Source of the DNA: Endomychus coccineus
Taxonomy: Eukaryota; Arthropoda; Insecta; Coleoptera; Endomychidae
Length of the DNA: 64,000 bases
NCBI GenBank assembly: GCA_958510875.1
Contig: OY294068.1
Coordinates: forward strand, 177,537,411 to 177,601,410
Direction: 5' to 3'
Positions 11,770 through 23,329 of the stretch are shown here, piece by piece. A program made the translations under genes and the position numbers. The stretch's first letter is position 1. Every line of letters starts with the position of its first letter. The notes below the pieces were generated by a model. That model did not search any database. It was not told where the DNA came from and saw only the letters and a program-made list of their open reading frames with translations.

Positions 11770-12075
11770 CGTTTCATATGATGCAATGATTTAACTATAT
11801 TGCGAGATAATAGTTTATTCGTTAACTACTAATTTATCAAAACCATCGGATGGTTCCTAGCCTTTTTTAAATGGCTCAAGAGAACAGTATCATAAGCGAT
11901 GGAGATGATAAGATGTGAATCGAAATCATATATACCGTCCATGTAGACCAAGAATAAGACTGGACCTAACACAGTACCTTGGAAAACTCTATACTTGCAT
12001 TTTGCTGCTCTGGGCGATCCCTATTGTTGTAATTTGTTGACGGTAAGTTAGATGGGATCTGAATGAATCATTGCA
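11770..12075 (-). pseudogene. Non-LTR reverse transcriptase fragment (Jockey/CR1-like)
   Basis: On the minus strand at about 11855-11985 the sequence reads FQGTVLGPVLFLVYMDGIYDFD, with a TVLLSHLKK-like continuation. This matches RT motif 4/B (PQGTVLGPxLFLxYINDL) and the approach to the YADD box, where SIAYDT appears in place of YADDT. Flanking minus-strand sequence to 12070 gives a shifted LTVNKLQQ-like frame. It is a small internal RT piece with frameshifts. Confidence 0.6.
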
Positions 12076-12079
12076 AGTG

Positions 12080-14175
12080 CCTCCGACACCTGAAATTCAG
12101 TTTATCTAAAAGTATTTAATCTACTTAATACGCATATATAACGCCATTGAATTTAAGAATTATTCCGATCCAGTTATACGCCTCTTGTTTTTTTGATTGA
12201 TTCGTGCCTATCCCAAATATCTCGAGTATACTGTACCCATCTTTCAAGTCGAATTAGTGAATCTCGAGTGTCCACTTCAACTAATTGGATAAATCACTTT
12301 TTAAACAGCCACACAAATCATAGTTCAACTTATAAAACCACCGCGACCAATCCGAATAAATCTGAATTTATTCTATCTGACGAGCTAAAATTCTGGAACT
12401 TACTTGTATTCTGATGTTTAGAGGGACAACGTCTAGCATACCTTGTATTGTGGTATTTTCCAATGAGCCTTCTCCAAAACTAAACCAAACCTTACCACAC
12501 TATACGTTTACCGAAAATGTTTGCTGAAAATCTGTTTGGACTGTTGCGTGGGGATTGTCGCTCCTCCATACGGGGGAGCTATAAATATGATTTATAGGAA
12601 CGAAACAACTTCTTATTGATAATTTGATAATTTTTTGAGGGTACACCAGGATATATATATCATCAATTTATATACAAGCACGAATACCACCATTTATTCC
12701 AGATATGCTACAATTGAAATGATGTGAATAGAGAGTTTTGTTATGACACTACAAATGAAACTCGAAAACAACATTTGTTTCTTAGTTTTCAGATATATAC
12801 ATATACAAATATATCATAAATATACAAAAGTAAATTTTCAATTTCAGTAGGGAATTTTAACTAATTTAGAATTTTTGATAATTACAAATATCACATTATA
12901 TACATAACGTTGACAAAAGTGTGAATGTTAACAAAATGAATCAATATCTCATGGAAATATTTGGAGCTGAATATGCTTTTTCGTAATTTGATGTCGATGA
13001 TTTATTTTGTGATGTTGACTAGTTGGAGAGTTTTATTGATTTTACTTGTGTTCATTCAACAATATTGGTAAGTTTCATTAATCAATTCACTTACATGACT
13101 ACTGGGCTAACATCAGTTTATTCAATAGGTTTGGTTGTTAATTACTCTAAGGGTTAATTGCTTTAAGGGCTATGTATTTCAATGGAATGAAAGTTCAACG
13201 AAAATTGTCAATTCCTAATAAATCCAAATATGCAAGCTTTCCCCGAATGTATATCGTCGACTTAGCTCAATTCTTTCATTTTGAAGCACTCATATTGAAT
13301 ATATTATAATTTCGATCAGCTCAGCAGCGATACTTTTTGTAATCAAGGTGCAAAGAAGAGATTCATATGAAATGGTCGGCAGGTATTTTTGAATCGTTGC
13401 TGTTATTGCGAAAAGTTTCTTTCCTTAGTCGATCTACTGTATTAGCATATACACTCCACGTCAATGAAAATGAGTATTGGACTAGTGAGAAACATGAAAA
13501 TTAAAAATCAGATAAATTATATTTGCGAATGGATTCAGAAAAAAATTTCTTGTCACCCATTGGACACACATTAAAATGAGTGAATAATTCTGAGGACACC
13601 AATGAGATTTACTATTTTATTTATTTAACCCTTTTCACAAAGTTTGTTCAATGAATCAAGCCATCATCTCATATCCCGCTTCTAAGGTCTATCTAATGAA
13701 ATTATAGAAATCATATTGTGAATTACTCTCTACTAGTGAACTTTTTCAATGATCAGTTTGTACATAATTCGTAGTTTCACAAAAAATTGTTTATTGTTCA
13801 CAAAAAATTGATCAATTGTACATTATACTTTTAATTTTGTATATAATATTTTCCTCAAATAAATCCTACACTGAAAGATGTGTTTTGTATTGAATTTAGT
13901 CCTAATTTGATACCTCCTAGGGATAATTTATGCATTATTCATCACGAATAAGAGAAGAAGATGCAGAGCAATTGAGGTAAGTAGAGAATTTTCATCAATA
14001 TGTAATGATAAACTCCTAAATTGAAACAAGAAATTAATTCATGTCACCTGGAATGAATCAAATTAATAATACTAAAACCTCAAATGTATTGAGCATTATC
14101 TCATAAGAACACATAACCAGCAGCTTGTCAATCCAAAAAACATCATAGCTCAATACATAGACCTGCGGAATTTCT
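12080..14175. other. Long AT-rich stretch, nothing recognised
   Basis: Only short frames occur (for example 73 codons at 12193-12414) without known motifs. There are AT-rich microsatellite-like bits around 12645-12900. No repeat pair inside the window was found. Confidence 0.4.
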
Positions 14176-14180
14176 ATTGT

Positions 14181-14240
14181 ACAGGGTGTTTCTAAACTTG
14201 AGGAGGTTGTGTAGGACAATGCGGGTGAAAATTTGTGCAA
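14181..14240 (+). repeat. Solo mariner-like terminus
   Basis: GT|ACAGGGTGTTTCTAAACTTG at 14179-14200 has the ACAGGGTGT start seen at the complete mariner-like element (40055). It could be the distal end of the decayed minus-strand transposase copy at 14925-15860, or an unrelated end fragment. No partner end was found. Confidence 0.35.
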
Positions 14241-14289
14241 ATGAGCCGTTTCAGCTCTGTAGTTTTGTTTTGTGCAAAAGCGTAATATT

Positions 14290-14711
14290 ATCTCGTTGAC
14301 CCTAAAAGATCCCGATATTAAAATTATGCAAAAACAAGCTAAAAAACGACTTCGACAAATCCGGGGTTTACAAAATCGATTGAGAGTCGTGTTCAAAGTG
14401 ATATGTGAGCCAAACTAGGAGGAACATTCTAACTCGGTATAAGGGAAATAATGATGGAAAATCAGCGTTCGTCTACCATATTTTGAATACAGGTTATACC
14501 ATTTCTCAAGAAAGCTTATCACTCTTGGAACTCAATGATGACGAATAACTAAGTAATGTGCAAGAGATGAAAAAGTATAAGCGGAAAAGCAGATTAATGA
14601 ATTCATACCTATCTCCTAATAATCTCAAATAACATCAAACCAAACACCTTCTGATTCCAAATTTAGTTTACTATGATGATGGCTACTTGGTAGCTGAAAG
14701 GTCCTCGGTAC
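14290..14711 (+). pseudogene. Penelope-like C-terminus plus hammerhead (family 3), remnant
   Basis: From about 14335, plus-strand frames give DFDKSGVYKID, ESCSK and NILTRYKG, with stops replacing some residues. This is the PLE GIY-YIG core. A following frame reads SAFVYHILNTGYTISQESLSLLELNDDE, the HL..GH..x...LSLL stretch common at PLE C-termini, then a degenerate end. A hammerhead core follows at 14668-14711. The copy is clearly related to the minus-strand remnant at 34564-35130 (same DFxxSGxYKIDxESCSK sequence and same hammerhead hairpin). Confidence 0.72.
14668..14711 (+). ncRNA. Hammerhead-like ribozyme of PLE family 3 (decayed core)
   Basis: ATGATGA (C3 changed to A) at 14673-14679 is followed by one extra T, then a 6-bp stem II, GGCTAC (14681-14686) with GTAGCT (14690-14695) around a TTG loop, then GAAA (14696-14699) and GGTCCTC, which allows the 2-bp stem III with a CTC triplet. 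Flanking stem I pairing is weak. The minus-strand copy at 34564-34597 keeps C3 but has a different substitution (CCGATGA), so an intact CTGATGA ancestor is likely. Confidence 0.55.
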
Positions 14712-14924
14712 TGCAACAGTATTTTAGTAGATACGCATGATTGTTTCCCATATATAGTACTTGAATGTTGAACTTACAACGTACTTAGGTTATTTAGGCC
14801 TTTTGTATAATTTCATGCTGTTTGTTCTATGTGATTGATATTATGATGTGACGATTGGTTGTCTGCAAATTTTGATACTTTCAAATCAATATCACAACTT
14901 CCACCCTGTAACGGCAACAACAAT

Positions 14925-15860
14925 TCAAATGGAGTATAGATCCTTCCAAAATGAAATGCTTATTAAAATTTGGGTAAAATTCATCACGTCCATCAATGCG
15001 ACAGAGGGTATCAAATGAAAAGCATTAATATTGCCCCATGGGCTCATTTTGATAGAATAAAATTGTACTAGGAGGAATAAGCTCAGAAATGATTCAAGGT
15101 CCGCCAGAGCATTGAATATATGCGGATATTGCTGCACGAAAACACGAGCTGTTATCGCTTTCCCTAACAGTTCTTCGGTGGCAGCAGGGGTTTCATAGAC
15201 AGGACTTGATGTAACCCCAAAGGAAAAAATCTAACGAAGTTGAATCGGGACTTACGTCTGGCCAATAGATCGGTCCGGCTCTTCCGACCCATCGCCCAGG
15301 AAATTGTGGGTTCAGGTGTTCAAGAAAAATGTTAATTTTATATTTTGCGGTATGTGTGGTATATGCATTTCGTTCCGGTTGGCTCTAAATTTTTATTATG
15401 TGAATAATAAATCAAGACATATTATTATTAATATTATTCAGCATATGGCGTGAAAAATGTGCAGATACACCGTCATGATAGAACATAACAACGTGCTATC
15501 CTGTACCTCCATTGGAACGTTTGCATTTTCCATTAGTTCAGAAAGTACGCCTTGCAAAAAATTATGTTGATGTTACCATCCAACCGAGGTGGAGGCAAGA
15601 ACGGACCAATTGAACAGACGGCAGCAATACCGGCCCACATTTTATATTGGTTCAGATTTGCTCTAATCCATGAGGAGTGAGGATTTTCATTGTCTCATAT
15701 GTGACTATTGGAGCACCAGTATTTGGTGAAAAAAGCGTCATCGATCGAAGTTTCAATTAATAAAAAGCATTTGATGCGAACTCAACTTTGGATCAAGTAT
15801 CCATGTCGGATGGTCCGAAAGAGTAGTAGCGGGAAAATATTCCTGATTTCCTAACCATCA
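14925..15860 (-). pseudogene. Decayed DD41D-type mariner transposase
   Basis: Minus-strand pieces in order: KYWCSNS and NQYKMWAGI from about 15740 to 15630 (the region after the first catalytic Asp, NVWAGI); ELMENANVP; then YHDGVSAHFSRHMLN near 15450 (second Asp block, QHDGAPPHF in relatives); then WVGRAGPIYWPDVSPDSTSLDFFLWGYIKS at about 15290-15185 (third Asp in the LDFFLWG box). The spacing fits a DD41D-type mariner. It shares the RWIGRG...SPDLTPxxFFLWG pattern with the element at 40056-42325 but is much more diverged, with stops and indels. Confidence 0.7.
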
Positions 15861-15869
15861 TTTGAATTT

Positions 15870-17395
15870 CGTTTGAATATTCTCCAACTCTTCTTTTGTT
15901 CATTTGGGAAAATTATAATTGATGAGAAAATAGCAATGAATCGTTAAAGTTTGAGTAGGAAAACGCAGTCTTTAAATTGAACCTTATTGTGTTAGGCGGG
16001 AAATATCAAGAAGAGTATCCAATAACTTTCATTAGTATGATCCCTCATTGATATAGAGACTTCGATAATTACATCCCCTTTGAAGGAAAATTTTGTTGTT
16101 CATTCTTCATATTTATTAGAATTATATCTGAAATACTTGAAGAGACATTTTGAAATTGAATAATCTCGTAATTCGTTCCCTACGGAATGGAACAAAGTTG
16201 TTTTCCTTATATTCGTCAGGATGAGGTAATAAATTTCTTCACTCCCACGATCATACAGCTTTTAAAAATATAACTTTTCCTTTCATGTTAAGTAACTGGA
16301 ATTCCACTTAGGAAAGTTTCCTTGTTGAGAGTGAGAAATAAATATTATTCATATGAGTCAAGCAAGACTTGGTCCTGTGAGTAAGACTATTTTTTCTCAT
16401 AAGCCGTGTGAGTTTTATGTGGTTTCTAAGATTATCTATATAATATTGAGTAACTGGTTAATTGGTGAATGCAATAACTGTTATAGCTGTAGAGAACTTC
16501 CGAAAAAATCTTCACTGCATAACCAACACTCGAAACACGTGCTCCACTTTAGCGGAACAGCATGTACGTGGAGCGTTTCAGCAACACAAAAGAAATAGAC
16601 AAAGGATCGCTTGCATTAGCATGCATGGTCATACCGTGGAACGCTAGATAACTTTGCTAAAATATCATCAAGAGCTGTAATATTACAAAAATCTTTCACA
16701 CTCACTCCTAGTAAATAATGTATTGTGGAAGAGCGATAAATATCGATTTAAAATTTCTCCCGGAAGCATTTGTTTTAAGAATTATGTGACTATGGTGTTT
16801 CCTTCTAAAGATATTTAATCACGTGAAAATAATCCGATCGATATCTCTTTGTAGGGAAACGTCAGTGGAATTGGAAAATTCTCTGTCCTTCCTCATGTTT
16901 TGGTTATATAGCACTAGGCATATGTCAGTGAAAATTAAGGAATAAACAAAGAACTTCCGAAAATAAAACTTCAGCTATGAATATCATCCAACAATGACTG
17001 ATCATCACTTTAATTCCAATTTCAAGTTCTACATGACTGAAATAGGAGAGCCCATGAATCAGTAAATACATAAATACCGAATTCCGAAAAAATTATGGGG
17101 TTGAAGCCCCTATATTATGTAATTCATATTCCAGAGCGTTAACCAAACACGTCGATTTGGGCCGGTACCAGAATTTTATTATCTGTGGACATGAGCTTCC
17201 TATAGATTGGAGCAAAACTCCTTCAATTGAGACATTATGATTCCATAACTATCTTATAACTTAATATGAAATAAAACCCAATCCAAACCAAATTTGTTTC
17301 ATCTATACTATTTTTGTAGACGAATGTCGTGACGAAGGCTACATTTTGAAATGTCAGCTGTGACCTGAGATATATTACAACGGTTTCAATCTAAC
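15870..17395. other. AT-rich stretch, nothing recognised
   Basis: Short frames only (up to 81 codons at 16353-16598). No repeat or protein motif was recognised. Confidence 0.4.
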
Positions 17396-17398
17396 ATA

Positions 17399-18741
17399 CC
17401 GTAGTCCAGGCAATAAGTACGGAAAAAGACCATAATAAAAAAAAATATATAGTAAGCTAGAATTTCAATTTTTTTCTTGCATTTTGTTCCTAATACCCCA
17501 TAGATCATTCACGACTATCAAGACCGCGGGGGTCGACATTCCTACCCCCTCAAAACGGGGTTTCAACCCCCCAGAGGAGCATGCTTATAAAAACATCCAA
17601 AATTAATGAATTAGGAGCCGAAAATGACCCCCAGTACGTTTTTTGGGTCGCTGATCACGATTCCGCAGTTAGTTTTCTCGGGAAACTCCCTCCAGATGGG
17701 AAATTTGGAAAATAATATATAATTTATTGTTTTGTTGCAAAAATTACCTCTAGTGGGTTTTTTCGGTCGCTGATCACGATTCCGCTGTTATTTTTCCCAA
17801 AAAACTCTTTCCAGATGGAAAATTCGGGAAATTTTAGATTTTCCTGAGACGGTTATGAATAATAAAGTATAATTTTGTTGCAAAAATGATCTCTAGTAGG
17901 TTTTTTGGGTCGTTGATCACGATTCCGCTGTTAGTTTTCTCGGGAAAGTCCCTCCAAATGGGAAATTTGGAAAATAATATATAATTTATAATTTTGTTGC
18001 AAAAATTACCTCTAGTAGGTTTTTCTTTGGGTCGCTGATCACGATTCCGCTATTATTTTTCCCGAAAAACTCTCTCCAGATGAAAATCCCAAATTTCCCA
18101 TCGTGATCAGCTACCCAAAAACATACTAGGGTTCATTTTTATAATAAAATTATACTTTATTATCCATAACCATCTCAGGAAAATCTCAAATTTCCCGAAT
18201 TTTCCATCTGGAGAGTTTTTTGGGAAAATAACAGCGGAATCGTGATCAACGACCCAAAAAACCTACTAGAGGTCAATTTGCAACCAAATTATACTTTATT
18301 ATTCATAACCGTCTCAGGAAAATCGCAAATTTCCCGAATTTTCCATCTGGAAAGAGTTTTTTGGGAAAAATAACAGCGGAATCTTGATCAGCGAACCAAA
18401 AAACCTACTAGAGGTAATTTTTGCAACAAAATTATAAATTATATATTATTTTCCAAATTTCCTATTTGGAGGGAGTTTCCCGAGAAATCCAACTGCAGAA
18501 TCGTGATCAGCAACCCAAAAAATATACTGGGGGTCATTTTCGGCTCCTAATTCATTAATTTTGGACTGTTTTTATAAGAATGCTCCTCTGGGGGGTTGAA
18601 ACCCCGTTTTGAGGGGTTAGGAAGGTCGACCCCCGCGGTCTTGATAGTCGTGAATGATCTATGGGGTATTAGGAAAAAAATGCGAAAAAAAATTGAAATT
18701 CTAGCTTACCGTAATTTTCTGCTTCGTTGCCTGGACTACTG
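17399..18741. mobile_element. Foldback element of about 1.34 kb with internal tandem repeats
   Basis: The outer ends are inverted: GTAGTCCAGGCAA at 17401 pairs with TTGCCTGGACTAC ending at 18740. Both arms also share inverted copies of a GC-rich block (CCGCGGGGGTCGAC at about 17525, GTCGACCCCCGCGG at about 18628). Inside, a unit containing GATCACGATTCCGC occurs four times in the left arm (17653, 17772, 17915, 18037) and four times inverted in the right arm (18105, 18244, 18386, 18505), with near-mirror spacing around a centre near 18078. There is no protein-coding frame. It is most likely a foldback or long-TIR non-autonomous DNA transposon. No clear target duplication was seen. Confidence 0.85.
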
Positions 18742-18879
18742 TGCGTGTACCAAATGTTAAAAATTGAAATGGGGAAATCTGCGGCAGCAACCAAAAACTT
18801 CTGAAAAATTCGCTGGTTTTCTCGTTTCAACCTACATGCATGAAGCTCAAGGACACTTACCCACTTTAAGCTTGGCTAG

Positions 18880-20290
18880 AAACAACTTTGCATTGGAAAC
18901 TGTCACTTTTTCTGAGGAACAAGTACTTTAGAAAATAAACAAACCTAAGACAAGCCCCGCTAGTACCGTTTTTCTGCGACGTTATTGAGAAACTGTGCAC
19001 TTACAATTAGCAAACCACTTGCTCAGATTATGGAAACGTCATTTATAACAGCCATGCTGCCTACGGATTGGATCTCTGCAGACGTTGTTGCCTTACAGAA
19101 GAAAGGAGATAAATTACTAGCTGAAAACTATCGTCCAGTAAGCCTCACTTCCATCGAAGTTAAAATAATGGAACGTACCATAATTGACACCATATTAGCG
19201 TTGACGTTTGAGCACAATATTATTTAAAAAAAAAACAGCACGGGTTTTCAAATGTAAGATCTATATCTACGAACCTTCTTTTATGTGTGAATGATTGGTC
19301 ACTGGCTACAGATAATATTATTCCAATAGACGTAATCTATCTGGATTTCAGTAAAGCCTTTGATAAGGTCCCCAAATTGCGTCTTGGAACACACATTGCA
19401 TATTGTTCGCAATATGCAGACGATATCAAGTGGTATACGAGCCCTCTTTACACCACTATCCGCTTCAACGTGATTTGGACATCATTTTGGGATGGTGTCA
19501 TTCATGACTGATACCATTAAATACGAGCAAATGTACTACACAATCCACATGTTTCCTACCATCTCAATGGGTTGCAGTTAGGCACGGTTACTTCACAGAA
19601 AGACTTAGGTGTCACCATCTCTGATAACCTCACATGGTAGCGCTACATTGAAAGAATGTGCAAGACGGCGAATACTTCTATATTTTCGTTTAGGATAGTT
19701 TCTTCCAATGTGTCAGTACAATCATCATACTTTCTTTATAATACCTATGTGCAACCTATGATTGAATTTGGTTCCTCGGTGTGGTGTTCAGTACTTGCGC
19801 GCGATACAACTTTAATCGAATCAGTGCAGAGTGCTATGAGAATGCCGTTTGGGTTTATTTGTCCGGATTACCAGCAACGTTTGGTATTGTTTAGAATTCC
19901 TAAAGCAAAAGATAAATTTGGTGGTCTAATCACAACAATCAAAATACATTTTCTGTTGATTTTGGTGACATATTTAACATAATGCGGACCAGCATTTACA
20001 TGGTCACTCTTTCAAATTAAGGCATGAACATTTTAAAACATTCTGTAGGCAAAATTTCATTTGCAATACAGTATTTGGTGTATGGAATGCGTTAGACTCT
20101 GATACTGTTGGAACACCTTCCGTAAACTCATATAAAAGTCATATTGATACTCTCTGCTATTCAGTTGTTGATGTAGTCCAATGTAGGTCTTATCACAAAT
20201 TAATTTTCCTATTTGCTGTTGTATTTTTGTAATATTGATATTATCTAGTATTTTTTCCAAATAGGCGTTATTTAGCTTCTACAAATGTTA
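18880..20290 (+). pseudogene. Non-LTR retrotransposon ORF2 remnant (RT and C-terminus), Jockey/CR1-like
   Basis: Plus-strand frames in order: VTFSEEQV (about 18900); NCALTISKPLAQIMETSF, LPTDWISADVVALQKKGDK and NYRPVSLTSIEVKIMERTI (18994-19175, RT motifs 1-2); NDWSLATDNIIPIDVIYLDFSKAFDKVPK (motif A, Asp in DFSKAFD); then a deletion to YADDIKWYTS (motif C). After that come LGVTISDNLTW, YNTYVQPMIEFGSSVWC and a degenerate tail with FGVWNALD near 20080. The region between motif A and YADD is missing and there are stops and frame changes, so the copy is dead. There is no RNase H domain. Confidence 0.8.
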
Positions 20291-20294
20291 TTAT

Positions 20295-22085
20295 GAATAA
20301 TTGAGTCGCATAAGATTTTATCCTCGACTGTTATCCTAATGAATAATGAAAATAATAATAACAATACCACTAATCACATACAATAATAGGATATATATTC
20401 GTGAGGTACATTCACTAATGATTAAACACACGAGTGTCAAGCCATGGATGGTGGAATGCTTTTTTTTGGATATAGACGCATCTATCTTGCCAGTCCATGA
20501 AACAGTGATAAGGCTTGTTGAACTATTACATGGCACAACCTCTATATTCTGCAAATGCGTCAATAGTATTGTGTAAATTATGTGTGGCATTTAACTTCAG
20601 TAGTATTTTTACTACCGCACCCTAAAACAATACAGTTCCTATTGTCATCACTTAAGAGCGATTTGAGAAATTTTGAATTCCTACAACTAATAGGAACAGT
20701 ACAATCGTTTCCAAACTTTATACAGACGAACACACGCAAGCACACACAGACACCAGCTCAAAAATAGTCTACATCGATTCAGAAATGCTCAAAATTAATA
20801 TTTCCGGGAAAATCCGGAAATTTCCTTCTAGACAGTCTTCAATACTTCGTTAATGCTACGTGTATAGCGAAGAAAGTGGAACGGATAAGAGCTCGTTACT
20901 CACAATCCTCGAAAATGGTCTATTATTCTTCCCCATATTCAGGAATTAGTACAAGGAATGCCGAAACAAAACCACATTATGTAATTGGTGGTTTCTTGTT
21001 AAAAGAGCTGCTAAGAAGCAACTGGCATTCATAAACACAGTCTCTGCATATTTAGAATGATTAAGTGGATTACGCGAAAGTGAACAAAGTGACGCATTCT
21101 CCGCTTTACATTCAAAAGAATTGAACCAAATAAAACGTAATATTCTCTAAAAAAGTGTAATTCAAACAGTGTAAGATTATAATTCGAGAATTTCAAAAAC
21201 AAAAACGTTAATTTATATTCAAAGGATGTTATTGTTACAAAGTGCTTGGAATATTTGCTCCACAAACTTTGCCGTACTATAAGGGTCACAAAGTTACCAG
21301 AAAGTTATGGCACTAAAACAATTAATCTCTAACTTTATATGATATTACTTTAATTTCCCCAATTACTGTTGAAAAGCAACATAGCGAGAAATGTGTGATT
21401 TCATGTCTTATATTTGTTCCATTCTCTTGATTAATAAAAGTAAAGTTGCCAGAAATGGAATTAAATACATACTCCCTCAGGGGATCATTGCATATGTATA
21501 ACAAAACATCATGTCAGTTTTCATTCGGTTTTGTTTAGTAGAGACGAATGAACATCTAATTTTTTATGTTGCGAAAAATGTAATTACATTATATTTATGA
21601 ATTAATTAGATTAAACTTTTTGTTGACGTAAATCTGAAACCCAATCATGTAAGGATGAGCAGACCTCTTTCACTAATTACTTTACACAAGGATTGGAGAG
21701 TCAATGTAATATGTTGGTTTCATTTCAATATGTTATTGTTATTCTCAAAGAACTAGATTGAAAAATATGAACTTGAAGATAAATGTAACATGTAATGTAA
21801 CATCCGAGGTCTTAAAAAAACCACCTGCAACCACACAAGCCAGATATGCTGAGTCTTAACTGTGACGCAGGTCGATCCATACACCAAAACGACCTATATG
21901 CTCTGCCCTGGCTACGAGCTCCACATTCGTTTCAGATTCAAGGGGGTATCTGTGTCTATCCCAGAAATGATTTATCATGCCAACAAGAGGAGAATGTAGA
22001 ACCAAAGTAAATCTATATAATGTGGTTATAGCCTGATAATCACAAACAGACAAAATTACTCTATTGTCTTTATTTATCACCAAAT
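20295..22085. other. AT-rich stretch, nothing recognised
   Basis: Short frames on both strands. A CA-rich microsatellite-like run lies at about 20728-20760. No protein or repeat was identified. Confidence 0.4.
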
Positions 22086-22089
22086 TATC

Positions 22090-23320
22090 ATGGTCAACTC
22101 TTCGGATTTCTTTTTCTAAAGCTTGGCCTCATTCAACGAAAGTATCCAGCAGCTGAAATCATCGTCATGAGGGGATTTGAACTTCCACAACTTCGCTTCG
22201 CTCAAGTTCTCAAACAAGATGTATGTCGCAGGATGACAGGCTGAGGCCTTCGTCATTACCTATGGTTTCATGCAGTTAATTGATGAATCAACACGGATCC
22301 CTGATAACAACTATTATCATGCCGATACGCTTCAGTTTTCCCTCATTAACTATCCAGATTTCTATGGAGTAAAGATCCGTGCCCCAGTGGGAAACTGATC
22401 AATCACTCATCACCACGTTGTCCCTATATCATTTCACGAACCAATACCTCCACGTAGAGTTTGGCATTACAACTCAGCCGACTTGGACGGTCTTCTCATA
22501 TTTTTTTCCGAGTTTCTTTGGAGGAGCGTATGTTATGAATCTGATGACTCAACTTAATATGCCACAGAGATCTCGAATATTATCAGGCTAGGAATGGGAA
22601 CTACATACCCCACACCAACAAATCACCGTCATCTGGTGAATGATGTTTCAATAAAATCTGTTCTAGGACCGTCACTTCAAAACAAACAGCATATCGTCGT
22701 TGGCACAGTAGCCCATGTCTGGAGACCAGAACAGAATATGTTGAAACCAGGAACATATGCAATGAAACAAAAAACGCTCCATAAAAGGCATAGAATGCCG
22801 AAATAAGATCAGAGCTTATCGAATGATTGAATGGCTCTCGTTCGTTTTGGACTTTCGCCAAAGCAATTGGTAGAAATTTCGCTTCCAGTTTATTCCATCC
22901 CCTAACCGAATATGATAGCACACTGGCTACTACTCCACAAGAAAAAACCAACATTCTTGCTGGAATGTTTACAGCAAATTCCACTTTTGACATACAATGG
23001 AAGGACCCTGCTATCGATAGCCAAATGTCTTAAATTGTCTTTTGTCAGCACACACGTAGGCTTATTCTGCTTGGTCTCAAAACCAAAAGTCAATAGGGCT
23101 AGACGGAATTCCACCTGTCGTGCTCAAGATATGTTCGACTAGATTACCACCCATTTTCTGCAGGTTTTTTACCCTCTCATGCATATTCCTTCCAGCTGGA
23201 AGACCTTCAAGAAAATGTGGAATGCGTCTCTGCTCTTCCAACATTCCACCGCCGGCTAACACGATGTTCTTTGAAAATTATAGGTTTCCCTCTCATATAG
23301 TCAAATTATATTGAAAAAAA
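22090..23320 (+). pseudogene. Jockey-like LINE remnant (endonuclease end, linker, RT start, 3' tail)
   Basis: AAEIIVMRGFE near 22139 matches the EEP endonuclease motif xEIIVMGDFN. VWHYNSADLDGLLIFFSEFLWRSVC (about 22455-22530) is the linker block typical of Jockey ORF2 (VWHYNSADWDGLR..FPW..C). GSRSFWTFAKAIGRNFASS and LATTPQEKTNILAGMF (22830-22985) precede the RT. LDGIPPVVLKICSTRLPPIF (about 23098-23150) is the RT entry (GxDGIPxxVLKxC). The sequence then jumps to a 3' tail, TTCCAACATTCCACCGCCGGC at about 23236, shared with the LINE end at 53115-53135. Most of the RT is deleted and there are several frameshifts. Confidence 0.78.
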
Positions 23321-23329
23321 CTACCAACT

